64,000 bases of DNA from Pseudorhodoplanes sp. GTDB lineage: Bacteria; Pseudomonadota; Alphaproteobacteria; Rhizobiales; Xanthobacteraceae. Shown in pieces: positions 11,329 to 18,576 of this stretch. A program made the translations under genes and the position numbers. The notes below the pieces were generated by a model. That model made no database searches. It saw nothing but the letters and a program-made list of their open reading frames with translations, and had not been told where the DNA came from. Positions within the stretch are counted from its first letter, which is position 1; each line of letters opens with the position of its first letter. The stretch lies in contig JAVSMS010000001.1 of NCBI GenBank assembly GCA_032027085.1, positions 3,635,730-3,699,729 of the forward strand, written 5' to 3'.

Positions 11329-12084
11329 CGCATCTAGATTTCTCGGAATTTGGTGATCATACTTCAGTATGGAAGCAAGCGATCGATACGTGACGTTCAG
11401 TCCACATCGATTGTCAACGCCAGCGACGACAGCGACTGGTACGTCGTCCTCGTGAGGATACGTCAACGTTTGCTTCTTCTCGAGTCTGCTGAGAATGCGC
11501 AGTGTCTGTGCATTACCTTCAAAGCCACCATACTCAAGCATCTCTTGGTCAAGCTCATGTTCGCCGTTATGCCCGAACGGTGGGTGTCCAATATCGTGAG
11601 CTAATCCAGCAAACTCAACCAAGTCGGTGTTTATGTTGTGCTGCTTAAAGTAGGGGTTAATGTCGTTTAATCGTATCGCAATCGATTTTGCTATTTGAGC
11701 CACCTCGAGAGAATGAGTGAGGCGATTGCGGAAAAAATCGTTTTCTTGGCAAGGAAAGAGCTGGGCCTTTCCTTGGAGTCGCCGAAAGCTCGGACAATGG
11801 ATGAGTCGTGCATAGTCGCGACGAAATTCGCTCCGATACAACTCCGGAGCAAGGTCACGCCCTAGGCTCGCCGCAGCAATCCGCTGAATATCTTTCTCAG
11901 TGTAAAGCGGCTTCCACGCCCCGTTACCGCCCTTTGGGGCCGCGGATCGTGATTTCTCCTGCTTTCGCCCCATGGGAAACAGAGATTGTTTGTTTGGATT
12001 GACCGCCAGACTCAGAAACTTTGATTGACGAGGAACGCGCTTGCAATGCCTCTTTTTTAGCACCTCTAGTTGCAGCCGAGTCAA
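11329..12084 (-). pseudogene. dgt: dGTPase (deoxyguanosinetriphosphate triphosphohydrolase), N-terminal fragment
   Basis: Encodes the N-terminal half of a Dgt-family HD enzyme, which hydrolyses dGTP to deoxyguanosine and triphosphate. HD-domain ligands are visible in NRLTHSLEVA and AHDIGHPPFGHNGE. The frame runs through NLDA and into the IS. Joining it to the C-terminal fragment keeps frame, but the segment with the final metal-binding Asp (usually DDIAY) is in neither piece, so an internal deletion accompanied the IS. The start is unclear: ATG 12106 has a strong AGGAGG but opens a different 60-codon frame (to 11924), so a second frameshift may exist; ATG near 11973 or TTG 12084 are alternatives. 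DNA is AT-richer than neighbours. Confidence 0.8.
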
Positions 12085-12294
12085 CCCGTTCCATGAGCCG
12101 CGTCATAGAGCCCTCCTGAAAACCGCACGAATTAGGATCGTTATCCTAAGTATACCGCTAATTTCAGTTTAGTCAAAATTCCTTTGATTCTCGTCAACGG
12201 AGTTGGACTACTACCTCAAAACCGGCTTCCGGGTCGCTTGGTTCCTAGGCCATCGCTTTCCACACCGACACACTGGGATTACGTGCGTGGCCGA

Positions 12295-12426
12295 TCATTC
12301 CTGCGGCTCCTTGAATAACCGGTGTGACACATAAATCGGCCCCTTCTCCATCACCGCCTGCAACTGGCTGATCCGCCCGTCACAGGCGCGGCGCAAGCAC
12401 GCGACATTGGCGCCGCAGGCGTTGCG
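12295..12426 (-). pseudogene. Remnant of a small Cys-containing secreted-protein gene
   Basis: An open stretch of 43 codons, preceded by an in-frame TAG and lacking a start, encodes NACGANVACLRRACDGRIS followed by QLQAV and a stop. The paired Cys pattern and the RISQL motif resemble the C-terminal part of DUF1311/LprI-like periplasmic proteins. The rest of the gene is absent. Identification is tentative. The remaining bases between 12107 and 12495 hold nothing else recognisable. Confidence 0.3.
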
Positions 12427-12495
12427 CTACCTCCCGCGCGTTCGGAAAAGATGCAATACTGACGTCAACGGGACCAGGCTCCGAAAGGGCGGCCC

Positions 12496-13296
12496 ATGAC
12501 CGACACCGCACGTCACGACGTCTGGGCGCAGGGCGAGGCGTATGAGCGCTATGTCGGGCGCTGGAGCCGCCCGGTTGCCGACCAGTTCCTGCAATGGCTC
12601 GCAATTCCCTCCGGCAAGGACTGGCTCGATATCGGCTGCGGCACCGGCGCGCTCAGCCAGCGCATTCTCCAGCACAACGATCCTGCGCGCATTGTCGGCG
12701 TCGATTCCTCCGACGGTTTCGTCGCGCATGCGGAAGCCCATGTCGCCGATCCGCGCGCCTCGTTCCGCACCGGCGACGCGCGCGAGCTGCCGGTGGCGAA
12801 CGATGAATTCGACGCCGCCGTGTCCGGCCTTGTGCTGAACTTCGTTCCCGATCAGCAACAGGCCGTGGCCGAGATGCGCCGCGCCACGCGCCCCAGCGGC
12901 ACGGTCGCCGCCTATGTGTGGGACTACGAGCAGGGCATGGAGCTGATGCGCCGCTTCTGGGATGCGGCGATCGCGCTCGACCCCGCCGCGCGCGGGCTCG
13001 ACGAGGGGCTGCGCTTTCCCCTTTGCCGCCCCGACGCGCTGAACGCGCTGTTCGCGGGCGCGGGCCTGTCCGATGTCGCGGTCACCGCCATCGACATTCC
13101 GACCGTGTTCGCGGATTTCGATGATTACTGGTCGCCGTTCCTCGGCGGCCAGGGGCCGGCGCCCGGCTATTGCATGAAGCTGCCGGAGGCCGGCCGCGAC
13201 GCCTTGCGCGAGCGGCTGCGCGCATCGCTGCCGGCGGACGGCAACGGCAACATCCCCCTCACCGCGCGGGCATGGGCCGTACGCGGCACCGCATGA
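12496..13296 (+). CDS. Class I SAM-dependent methyltransferase
   Basis: 266 residues. Motif I reads WLDIGCGTGALSQ (about residues 46-58), followed by IVGVDSS (motif II), FRTGDARELP and the AVSGLVLNFVP region, i.e. a Methyltransf_11-type fold. Proteins of this kind methylate small molecules such as quinone precursors or phosphonates, but nothing in the context identifies the substrate. It appears monocistronic; the next gene begins about 100 bp downstream after a duplicated leader. Confidence 0.88.
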   Translation: MTDTARHDVWAQGEAYERYVGRWSRPVADQFLQWLAIPSGKDWLDIGCGTGALSQRILQHNDPARIVGVDSSDGFVAHAEAHVADPRASFRTGDARELPVANDEFDAAVSGLVLNFVPDQQQAVAEMRRATRPSGTVAAYVWDYEQGMELMRRFWDAAIALDPAARGLDEGLRFPLCRPDALNALFAGAGLSDVAVTAIDIPTVFADFDDYWSPFLGGQGPAPGYCMKLPEAGRDALRERLRASLPADGNGNIPLTARAWAVRGTA

Positions 13297-13313
13297 TGCC
13301 GGACCGGCGCCGC

Positions 13314-13406
13314 CTGAACCTCCGCCTCTCTCCGATAGACGAAACCGAAATACACGCCTTTAATCGCGGCTGACATGCGCCGCGGATGGGGGGCTGCATG
13401 ACCGAC
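13314..13406 (+). repeat. 93-bp leader repeat, copy 1
   Basis: Differs from 14732-14824 at a single position (13384). It covers the upstream region, ribosome-binding site and first codons of the STM3941-like gene that follows. It contains a short inverted repeat (GCGGC/GCCGC, 13366-13383) just before the GGGGGG tract. Confidence 0.9.
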
Positions 13407-14030
13407 GTGCTCGGCAAGGTCACCGACGTCAACCAGACCCTGGCCTATGGCGGCCGGAAGATGGGCAAGAGCGCTTTGCGGCACGGGCTTCTGGCGCTCG
13501 CGTTGTGCGGCGTGCTGGTCTTGCTCGGGCTGGACTCGCCACTCGACTGGCTGATCGCGGGCGCCGGCCTGGTGCTCGGCCTTCCGCTCGCGATCTACGG
13601 CCTCGTGAAATGGCTGGCGCCGCCGACGCCCGCCATGGTGATCTCGCCGCAGGGTATCCGCCAGTATCTCGACTTCGTGAAGACCATCAACATCCCCTGG
13701 CACGAGGTGCGCGGAGTGGATTCGATCGACATCAGCGGCAAGGTCGGCCGCGACTTCCATCACCTGACCAACGTGACCGTGGTGCTGGTCACGCGCGCCT
13801 TCTACGACCGCCACGTCCATGTCGGCTCGTGGCTCGGCCGTGGCCCGGCCTGGCACATGCTCTATGTGCCGAAAGGCGACATGGTGCAGGTCGCCCTGCA
13901 TCACCAGATGCTGGACGCGAGCGCCGCCGAATTGCGCGAGGCGGTGGAATGGCGCTGGAAGGCGTTCCGCGACAGGAAGCCGGTGCCGGTTACCGGCCCG
14001 CGCATCTTCGGCGGCTTCCGGCGGAAATAG
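13398..14030 (+). CDS. STM3941-like (bacterial PH-like) membrane protein, paralog 1
   Basis: 210 residues. Two adjacent hydrophobic segments (about residues 27-70) are followed by a soluble domain with VISPQGIRQYLDFVKTINIP, WHEVRGVDSI and a C-terminal basic GPRIFGGFRRK. The motif in which an ordered beta-domain carries I(P)WxEVxGV is typical of STM3941/PH-like families of unknown function. ATG 13398 is preferred over 13386 because the G-rich tract then sits about 5 nt upstream. Paralogs are at 14816 and 19290 and a fragment at 16821. Function unknown. Confidence 0.75.
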   Translation: MTDVLGKVTDVNQTLAYGGRKMGKSALRHGLLALALCGVLVLLGLDSPLDWLIAGAGLVLGLPLAIYGLVKWLAPPTPAMVISPQGIRQYLDFVKTINIPWHEVRGVDSIDISGKVGRDFHHLTNVTVVLVTRAFYDRHVHVGSWLGRGPAWHMLYVPKGDMVQVALHHQMLDASAAELREAVEWRWKAFRDRKPVPVTGPRIFGGFRRK

Positions 14031-14092
14031 CGCGGCCGCCGCGCGTGATGCGGCGCACCCCTCCACTCTCCTCGTCATGCCCGCGCTTGATC

Positions 14093-14240
14093 GCAAGTCG
14101 GGTTTACCCGACTTGCGCGCGTAACATCCGAAACTCGCATAGATGCGAGTTTCGATGCATCCCGCTTAGGCGGGCACTGCGCCCCTAAGCGGGATGGCCG
14201 GGACATAAGGCGTCAACGACGCCGTCTTCGACGGCTATGC
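14093..14240. repeat. Cluster of intergenic palindromes
   Basis: Successive perfect inverted repeats: 14093-14103/14106-14116 (GCAAGTCGGGT), 14130-14139/14144-14153 (GAAACTCGCA), 14159-14170/14184-14195 (ATCCCGCTTAGG), then shorter ones (GGCGTC/GACGCC, GCCGTC/GACGGC). The segment ending in CCCGGCCATGACG resembles a common mosaic element of Rhizobiales intergenic DNA. It fills the space between paralog 1 and the antitoxin gene; no gene is present. Confidence 0.75.
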
Positions 14241-14281
14241 CCGGCCATGACGATGCAGAGGGAATGTGCTAGAAATTTTCT

Positions 14282-14482
14282 ATGACCAAACTCGAAGACA
14301 TCGAGAAAGCCATCGCCACGCTCGCCCCTGACGAGCTTGCAAAATTTCGCGCCTGGTTTGCGGAATTCGACGCCGCGCGCTTCGACGAGAAGATCGCGCG
14401 CGACGCGGCTGGCGGGCGGCTCGACGCGCTGGCCGAACAGGCGCTTGCCGATTTCCGCAAAGGCCGCGCGCGCGAGCTATGA
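14282..14482 (+). CDS. Putative antitoxin of a RelE/ParE-type toxin-antitoxin pair
   Basis: 66 residues, mostly helical and charged (MTKLEDIEKAIATLAPDEL; GGRLDALAEQALADFRKGR). It overlaps the start of a RelE-like toxin gene by four bases (ATGA-type), the usual type II arrangement with antitoxin first. Similar small proteins accompany plasmid-stabilisation toxins in alphaproteobacteria. The antitoxin is intact while its toxin is frameshifted. Confidence 0.65.
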   Translation: MTKLEDIEKAIATLAPDELAKFRAWFAEFDAARFDEKIARDAAGGRLDALAEQALADFRKGRAREL

Positions 14483-14735
14483 GGCATTTCGCCAGTCCGG
14501 CCTTCTGGGATGCCTATGCGAAGCTCCCCGGCAACGTCCGCGAACTGGCCGACAAGAACTACGCCCTCCTGAAGAGCGATCCGCACCACCCGTCGCTGCA
14601 TCTAAGAAGGTCGGCCGCTACTGGTCGGTGCGCGTCGGCCTCCGCCACCGAGCACTGGCCGTCGAGGTCAATGACGGCCTGCTCTGGTTCTGGATCGGCT
14701 CGCATGCGGATTATGACGCGCTCATCAGGGGCTGA
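14479..14735 (+). pseudogene. RelE/ParE superfamily toxin, frameshifted
   Basis: The first frame gives MRHFASPAFWDAYAKLPGNV through HPSLHL; the remainder, KKVGRYWSVRVGLRHRALAV to DYDALIRG and a stop, continues in another frame. Together they make a typical RelE-fold toxin of about 85 residues. One base is missing near 14601 (CATCTAAGAAGG, where family members read His-x-Lys-Lys-Val). Without correction the first frame runs on into nonsense. Loss of the toxin with retention of the antitoxin is a common decay route. Confidence 0.72.
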
Positions 14736-14824
14736 ACCTCCGCCTCTCTCCGATAGACGAAACCGAAATACACGCCTTTAATCGCGGCTGACATGCGCCG
14801 CAGATGGGGGGCTGCATGACCGAC
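14732..14824 (+). repeat. 93-bp leader repeat, copy 2
   Basis: Copy of 13314-13406 with one mismatch. It begins on the last codons of the broken toxin gene (its TGA is within the repeat) and ends in the first codons of paralog 2. Confidence 0.9.
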
Positions 14825-15460
14825 CTGCTCGGCAAGGTGACCGACGTTCAGAAGACGCTGTCCTATGGCAGCGGCAAGGTCGGCCGCTACTACCTGCGGC
14901 TCGCCCTCACCTTGTTCGCGGCCTGCGGCGCGATCGTCTGGCTGCAGCCGTCCGACTTCAGCCGGCTCCAATGGTCGATGGCTTATGTCGGTCTCGTGCT
15001 TGGCGCCGGTGGCACCCTCTATGGTCTCCACCGCTGGCTGCGGCCCAGGGCGATGCTGGTGCTGTCCCCCAGCGGCATGCAGATCCACGTCGATATGGTG
15101 AAGACCTTCTTCATCCCCTGGCACGAGGTGAAAGGCGTCGAGACGGCCGACATCACCGGCACCTGGCGTGGCAGGAGGATCCTCGTGACCGGCGTCACCG
15201 TGGCGCTGATCTCGCGCGCCTTCTATGACCAGCACATCCACATCAATTCCTGGCTGGTGCGCGGCCCCGGCTGGGAGTTCATTTTTGTCCCCAAGGGCAA
15301 CGTGGTGCAGGTCGCACTCCACCACGCGTCGCTGCCGGCAACGGCGGCCGAATTGCGCGAGGCGGCGGAATGGCGCTGGAAGGCGTTCCGCAATGCCAAG
15401 CCCGCCGATCAGAAGCCCACGCGCGGCCCGCGCATCTTCGGCGGCTTCCGGCGGAAATAA
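14816..15460 (+). CDS. STM3941-like membrane protein, paralog 2
   Basis: 214 residues with the same plan as paralog 1: MTDLLGKVTDVQKTL start, two hydrophobic segments (about 25-70), a PH-like domain with VLSPSGMQIHVDMVK, IPWHEVKGVE and VALHHASLPATAAELREA, and a GPRIFGGFRRK tail. Coding identity to paralog 1 is clearly lower than identity of the leaders. Start chosen as for paralog 1. Function unknown; probably arose by tandem duplication with the TA pair in between. Confidence 0.75.
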   Translation: MTDLLGKVTDVQKTLSYGSGKVGRYYLRLALTLFAACGAIVWLQPSDFSRLQWSMAYVGLVLGAGGTLYGLHRWLRPRAMLVLSPSGMQIHVDMVKTFFIPWHEVKGVETADITGTWRGRRILVTGVTVALISRAFYDQHIHINSWLVRGPGWEFIFVPKGNVVQVALHHASLPATAAELREAAEWRWKAFRNAKPADQKPTRGPRIFGGFRRK

Positions 15461-15623
15461 GTCGCTGCGAAGCTCGGGTTGAGCGCATTCGCCTGAAAAC
15501 ACTGGCGAATTAAAAACCCCATTGGCCCCGCTGGTGTGCTAGGTTTGTTTCGAACTCCCCTCATCAAAAGCGCGGGCGGCGCAATGCCGGTGCGAGCAGC
15601 ATCGGCCAGAACGGAACATTTTT

Positions 15624-16709
15624 TTGACTGACACAAGCGAACTGAAAACGGCTGGCGCGCCTGGCGCGCCAGACCTGTCCACTTCCGATGCACGCAACTG
15701 GACCCGCATCCTCAACCGCTATCGCGAGCCGAATGGCGCGCGCAGCCTGATCGAACTTGCGATCACGCTGCTGCCGCTCGCGGTCTTGTGGACTGCGATG
15801 TGGGCGGCGCTGCATTTTGTCGGCTACTGGCTCGCCTTGCTGATCGCCGTGCCGGCGGCCGGCTTTCTGGTGCGGCTGTTCATGATCCAGCACGATTGCG
15901 GACACGGCGCCTTCTTCCCGCACAAGCAGGTGAATGACTGGATCGGCCGCGTCATCGGCGTCCTCACCATGACACCGTATGATTTCTGGCGCCGCACGCA
16001 TTCCATGCATCACGCCACTTCCGGCAATCTCGATCGCCGCGGCATGGGTGACATCGACACCCTCACGGTGCGCGAATATCTCGCCCGCTCCTTCTGGGGC
16101 CGGCTGCAATACCGGCTGTACCGGCATCCGCTGGTGATGTTCGGCATCGGTCCCGCCTATCTGTTCCTGCTGCAGCACCGCCTGCCGGTCGGCCTGATGC
16201 GCGGCGGCTGGCAGCCCTGGATCAGCACCATGGCGACCAATGCCGCTTTGGCGCTGATCGCGGCGACGCTGATTTGGTTCATCGGGCTGCAGGCCTTCCT
16301 GCTGATTCACCTCCCCATCATCCTGATCGCTGCCTCGCTTGGCGTCTGGCTGTTCTATGTCCAGCACCAGTTCGAGGAGACCTCCTGGAGCGGGAACAAG
16401 GACTGGGATCTGCACGAAGCGGCCCTGCACGGCTCGTCGTATTACGATCTGCCGGCCGTGCTGCGCTGGTTCACCGCCAATATCGGCATCCATCACGTTC
16501 ATCATCTGTGCAGCCGCATTCCCTATTACCGCCTGCCGAAGGTGCTGCAGGACCATCCGGAACTGCGCGAGATCGGCCGCCTTACCTTGCTGGAAAGCTT
16601 TGCCTGCGTGCGGCTAGCGCTGTGGGATGAAGATCGCAAGCAACTCGTGTCGTTCCGGCAAGCGGCCGCTACCCGCCGCCACCCGCCGCAGACATCACGA
16701 GCGGCTTGA
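15624..16709 (+). CDS. Fatty acid desaturase (omega-6/delta-12 type)
   Basis: A 361-residue integral-membrane di-iron desaturase that introduces double bonds into acyl chains of membrane lipids. The three histidine boxes are HDCGH (about residue 90), HSMHH (about 125) and HHVHH (about 290); hydrophobic segments lie around 48-80 and 180-245. It starts with TTG at 15624 (MTDTSELKTAG) with GGAA about 9 nt upstream; no in-frame ATG exists before the conserved domain. It stands alone between STM3941-like sequences. Regulation by temperature or membrane state is plausible but nothing in the sequence shows it. Confidence 0.9.
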   Translation: MTDTSELKTAGAPGAPDLSTSDARNWTRILNRYREPNGARSLIELAITLLPLAVLWTAMWAALHFVGYWLALLIAVPAAGFLVRLFMIQHDCGHGAFFPHKQVNDWIGRVIGVLTMTPYDFWRRTHSMHHATSGNLDRRGMGDIDTLTVREYLARSFWGRLQYRLYRHPLVMFGIGPAYLFLLQHRLPVGLMRGGWQPWISTMATNAALALIAATLIWFIGLQAFLLIHLPIILIAASLGVWLFYVQHQFEETSWSGNKDWDLHEAALHGSSYYDLPAVLRWFTANIGIHHVHHLCSRIPYYRLPKVLQDHPELREIGRLTLLESFACVRLALWDEDRKQLVSFRQAAATRRHPPQTSRAA

Positions 16710-16820
16710 GCGCAGTCCCCGTTTTCGCGGGATGCCAAAAAAGTCGACTCGGCCTCGTTGCCCGGATTGAGGGCAACGAAATCCGGGGGATCAATCGCGC
16801 CGCGTCGCCGGGCTCACCCG

Positions 16821-16948
16821 CTGCCGGCCACGGCGATCGAATTGCGCGAGGCGGCCAAGCCGTGCTGGCGGGCGTCCGTGATGCCAAGCCCGTCGATCAA
16901 AAACCCGCGCGAGGCCCGCGCATCTTCGGCGGCTTTCATCCGAAATAA
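16821..16948 (+). pseudogene. 3' fragment of an STM3941-like gene
   Basis: Closely matches 15330-15460, the end of paralog 2: GCGATCGAATTGCGCGAGG..., then sequence for DAKPVDQKPARGPRIFGGF and a TAA. A deletion shifts the frame within it, and no upstream coding part remains. It shows that a further copy of this family once lay here. The flanks (16710-16820 and 16949-17027) contain nothing recognisable. Confidence 0.75.
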
Positions 16949-17027
16949 ACGCCCGCTCTGACAAGCACCCCTTGCCGCCGATGCAGGCACGCGCCATCTG
17001 CCATCATCATCATCGCAGAGAGGCCAC

Positions 17028-17246
17028 ATGAAACCCGTGCGCGACATCGAAAAGGACTATCCCCTCCCCGACTTCATCGAGAAGCTCCGCCGGCTGGCCG
17101 ACGCGCTGGAGAAAGGCGAGCGTTTCGATATCCAGATCGCCGGGGAGCGCGTCTATGTGCCGGTGCGCGCGCGCTTCAATATCGAGCACGAGCGCGGCGA
17201 GGACGGCGAGGAAATCGAATTCCAGATCAAGTGGGACAAGACATAA
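17028..17246 (+). CDS. amphi-Trp domain-containing protein
   Basis: 72 residues: an N-terminal amphipathic helix (LPDFIEKLRRLADALEKGE), then a small beta sheet (FDIQIAGERVYVPVRARFN) ending with EIEFQIKWDKT, the pattern of the amphi-Trp domain. Function is unknown; homologs are small acidic soluble proteins. AGAGAGG precedes the ATG by about 6 nt. Downstream lies a duplicated REP-like element. Confidence 0.75.
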   Translation: MKPVRDIEKDYPLPDFIEKLRRLADALEKGERFDIQIAGERVYVPVRARFNIEHERGEDGEEIEFQIKWDKT

Positions 17247-17351
17247 CGCTTGGAGGCAGAGCAGCGCACGAAGCAAAAGCGTAGCCCGGATGGAGCGCAG
17301 CGAAATCCGGGACCGCTCTGCCCGCATTCCGCTGCGCTTCATGCGGGCTAC
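17247..17351 (+). repeat. Truncated copy of the 18412-18552 segment, with REP-like element
   Basis: 17251-17276 resembles the 3' end of the Cys-rich gene at 18068 (CGCTTGGAGGCAGA.CAGC), and 17281-17351 is nearly identical to 18481-18552, a GTAGCCCGGATGGAGCG...GCGGGCTAC element with complementary ends. About 35 bp present in the other copy is missing between the two parts. The two REP-like units start exactly 1200 bp apart in direct orientation. Confidence 0.8.
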
Positions 17352-17530
17352 GAGACTCGCATGATCAGCGGACCGTGCAGATTCCGCTGCCGGGCGATTT
17401 CGATCGGAGCCAGCGCGCTTGCGGCTGATCGCCACGCACTGCAAGCACAGCGCGCCAAAGCCGTTCTTCTGGCAAGCGCAGCCTCGATGGACGATCCGGA
17501 TTTCGTCGGGCAAAAATCGCCGGCCCACCC

Positions 17531-17557
17531 TTGACAATATTCCTATAGGACTATAAT
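17531..17557 (+). promoter_or_regulatory. Strong sigma70-like promoter without an assigned gene
   Basis: TTGACA (17531-17536) and TATAAT (17552-17557) with a 15-bp spacer that contains the palindrome CCTATAGG. Both hexamers are perfect, unusual in this GC-rich genome. No credible ORF with a ribosome-binding site follows; the next 200 bp are GC-rich and structured. It may drive a non-coding transcript leading into the dispersed element and the gene at 18068. Confidence 0.5.
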
Positions 17558-17752
17558 CTGTATCCACCTCGTCCGCTTGAGGGGCGCTTGTCGCGAGGCG
17601 TTGCGCAGGCGGGACGAAGGAAGGGGCGCCGCCGGAGATGCGGGGGCGCAGCCTTTCTGGACGGCGGCGGGCAATTCCCGCCCTCGGCCGGTGCGGCGCC
17701 CGCGGGCGAGCCTCGCAAGCTCGCACTCGGGCCACGCCGGGGCTCCGCCCGA

Positions 17753-18012
17753 GGCCACTATTGGGCCTCTGCCAGGAGCTGGCTGACCGCGAGGCGATCA
17801 GCGTTGCGTAGAGATCGCCCGCCGAAGCGCGGCCCGGCGTTGCAGTGAAGACGCCGCTGATGGTGCGCCGGTCGGCGCGGCGATCCGCAAGGATCGCTCA
17901 CTTAAGGAAGGTTGCGCCGCCCGGCGCGCCATCCCCCCCTCTCTTTGAAGAGAGGGAAAAGGAATGAAGGCGGACCCGGCGCCTCAAACAATACGGGCGA
18001 TGGCGCGCGCCT
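17753..18012 (+). repeat. Dispersed non-coding element, copy A
   Basis: Shares several blocks in the same order with 53835-54085 (minus strand): GGCCACT...GCCAGGAG.TGGCTGAC, GAAGCG.GGCCCGGC, GCCCGGCGCGCCA.TCCCCC, and ACCCGGCGCC.CAAA. Between blocks the copies vary, with different short hairpins (CCCTCTC-TTTGAA-GAGAGGG at 17937-17955 here). It ends about 55 bp before the gene at 18068, in the same orientation. No ORF is supported. 17352-17530 contains nothing recognisable; 17558-17752 is GC-rich and repetitive without a convincing gene. Confidence 0.65.
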
Positions 18013-18067
18013 GCTGGCAGCGTCATCTTCGCGAATGCGAGGCGACACAGAAAGAGGATCACAGGAC

Positions 18068-18466
18068 ATGATCAAGACAGACGACACCACCTGCAGGCGC
18101 AAGTTTTCCGGCGACAAGACAGACGTCTTCGGCCGCTGGGTGAGCGATATGCATTGCCTCTGGCGCTATTGCGAGAAGCGCTCATGTCAGCGCAACCGCG
18201 CTTGCGGCGGCGACATCAAACACTGCCTGCATTTCATGCCGCTGGTGCCCTACGAGGCGCGCGAGTTCCTTTTTAGTTGGGACAGCGCGCAAGCGGCTGG
18301 CCTCAGCTTCGAGGAGATGGTGGAGGAGTATGCGGAAGAATGGCATACGCTGCTGGCTTGGCAGGAAATGGTACGCGATACCCTGCCGGAGAACAGATGG
18401 AAGGAGCGGCTACGCTTGGAGGCAGAACAGCACGCAAAGCTGAATGGGCAAGGCGGGCAGCATTGA
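18068..18466 (+). CDS. Hypothetical Cys-rich protein
   Basis: 132 residues with a cluster of cysteines in the first half (CRRKF, CLWRYCEKRSCQRNRACGG, then CLHFM), resembling a zinc-binding or redox motif seen in uncharacterised Bradyrhizobiaceae proteins. The C-terminal half is acidic and helical (FEEMVEEYAEEWHTLLAWQE). An in-frame GTG/ATG further upstream (17912) would run through the dispersed element, so ATG 18068 preceded by GAGGATCACAGG is chosen. No function can be given. Its 3' end is duplicated at 17251. Confidence 0.6.
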   Translation: MIKTDDTTCRRKFSGDKTDVFGRWVSDMHCLWRYCEKRSCQRNRACGGDIKHCLHFMPLVPYEAREFLFSWDSAQAAGLSFEEMVEEYAEEWHTLLAWQEMVRDTLPENRWKERLRLEAEQHAKLNGQGGQH

Positions 18467-18552
18467 TGATCGTAGCAAGCGTAGCCCGGATGGAGCGCAG
18501 CGAAATCCGGGACCGCTCTGCCCGCTTTCCGCTTTCGCTGCATGCGGGTTAC
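18412..18552 (+). repeat. Segment duplicated at 17247-17351, with REP-like element 18481-18552
   Basis: Covers the 3' end of the Cys-rich gene and the REP-like unit GTAGCCCGGATGGAGCG...GCGGGTTAC. The unit's ends are complementary and can pair; its centre holds GAAATCCGGG, complementary to the CCCGGAT near its start. Confidence 0.8.
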
Positions 18553-18576
18553 ACATCACCCATGACCTTGACACCC

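Noticed and set aside
9752-12120. Prophage or genomic island boundary
   Set aside because: Only one IS and a broken dgt are present; no integrase, tRNA or attachment repeat was seen.
14093-14240. CRISPR array
   Set aside because: The palindromes differ in sequence and spacing; there is no repeated unit with regular spacers and no cas gene.
17588-17848. 86-codon frame after the strong promoter
   Set aside because: Arg/Gly/Ala-rich composition, no ribosome-binding site, and overlap with the dispersed non-coding element; treated as non-coding.
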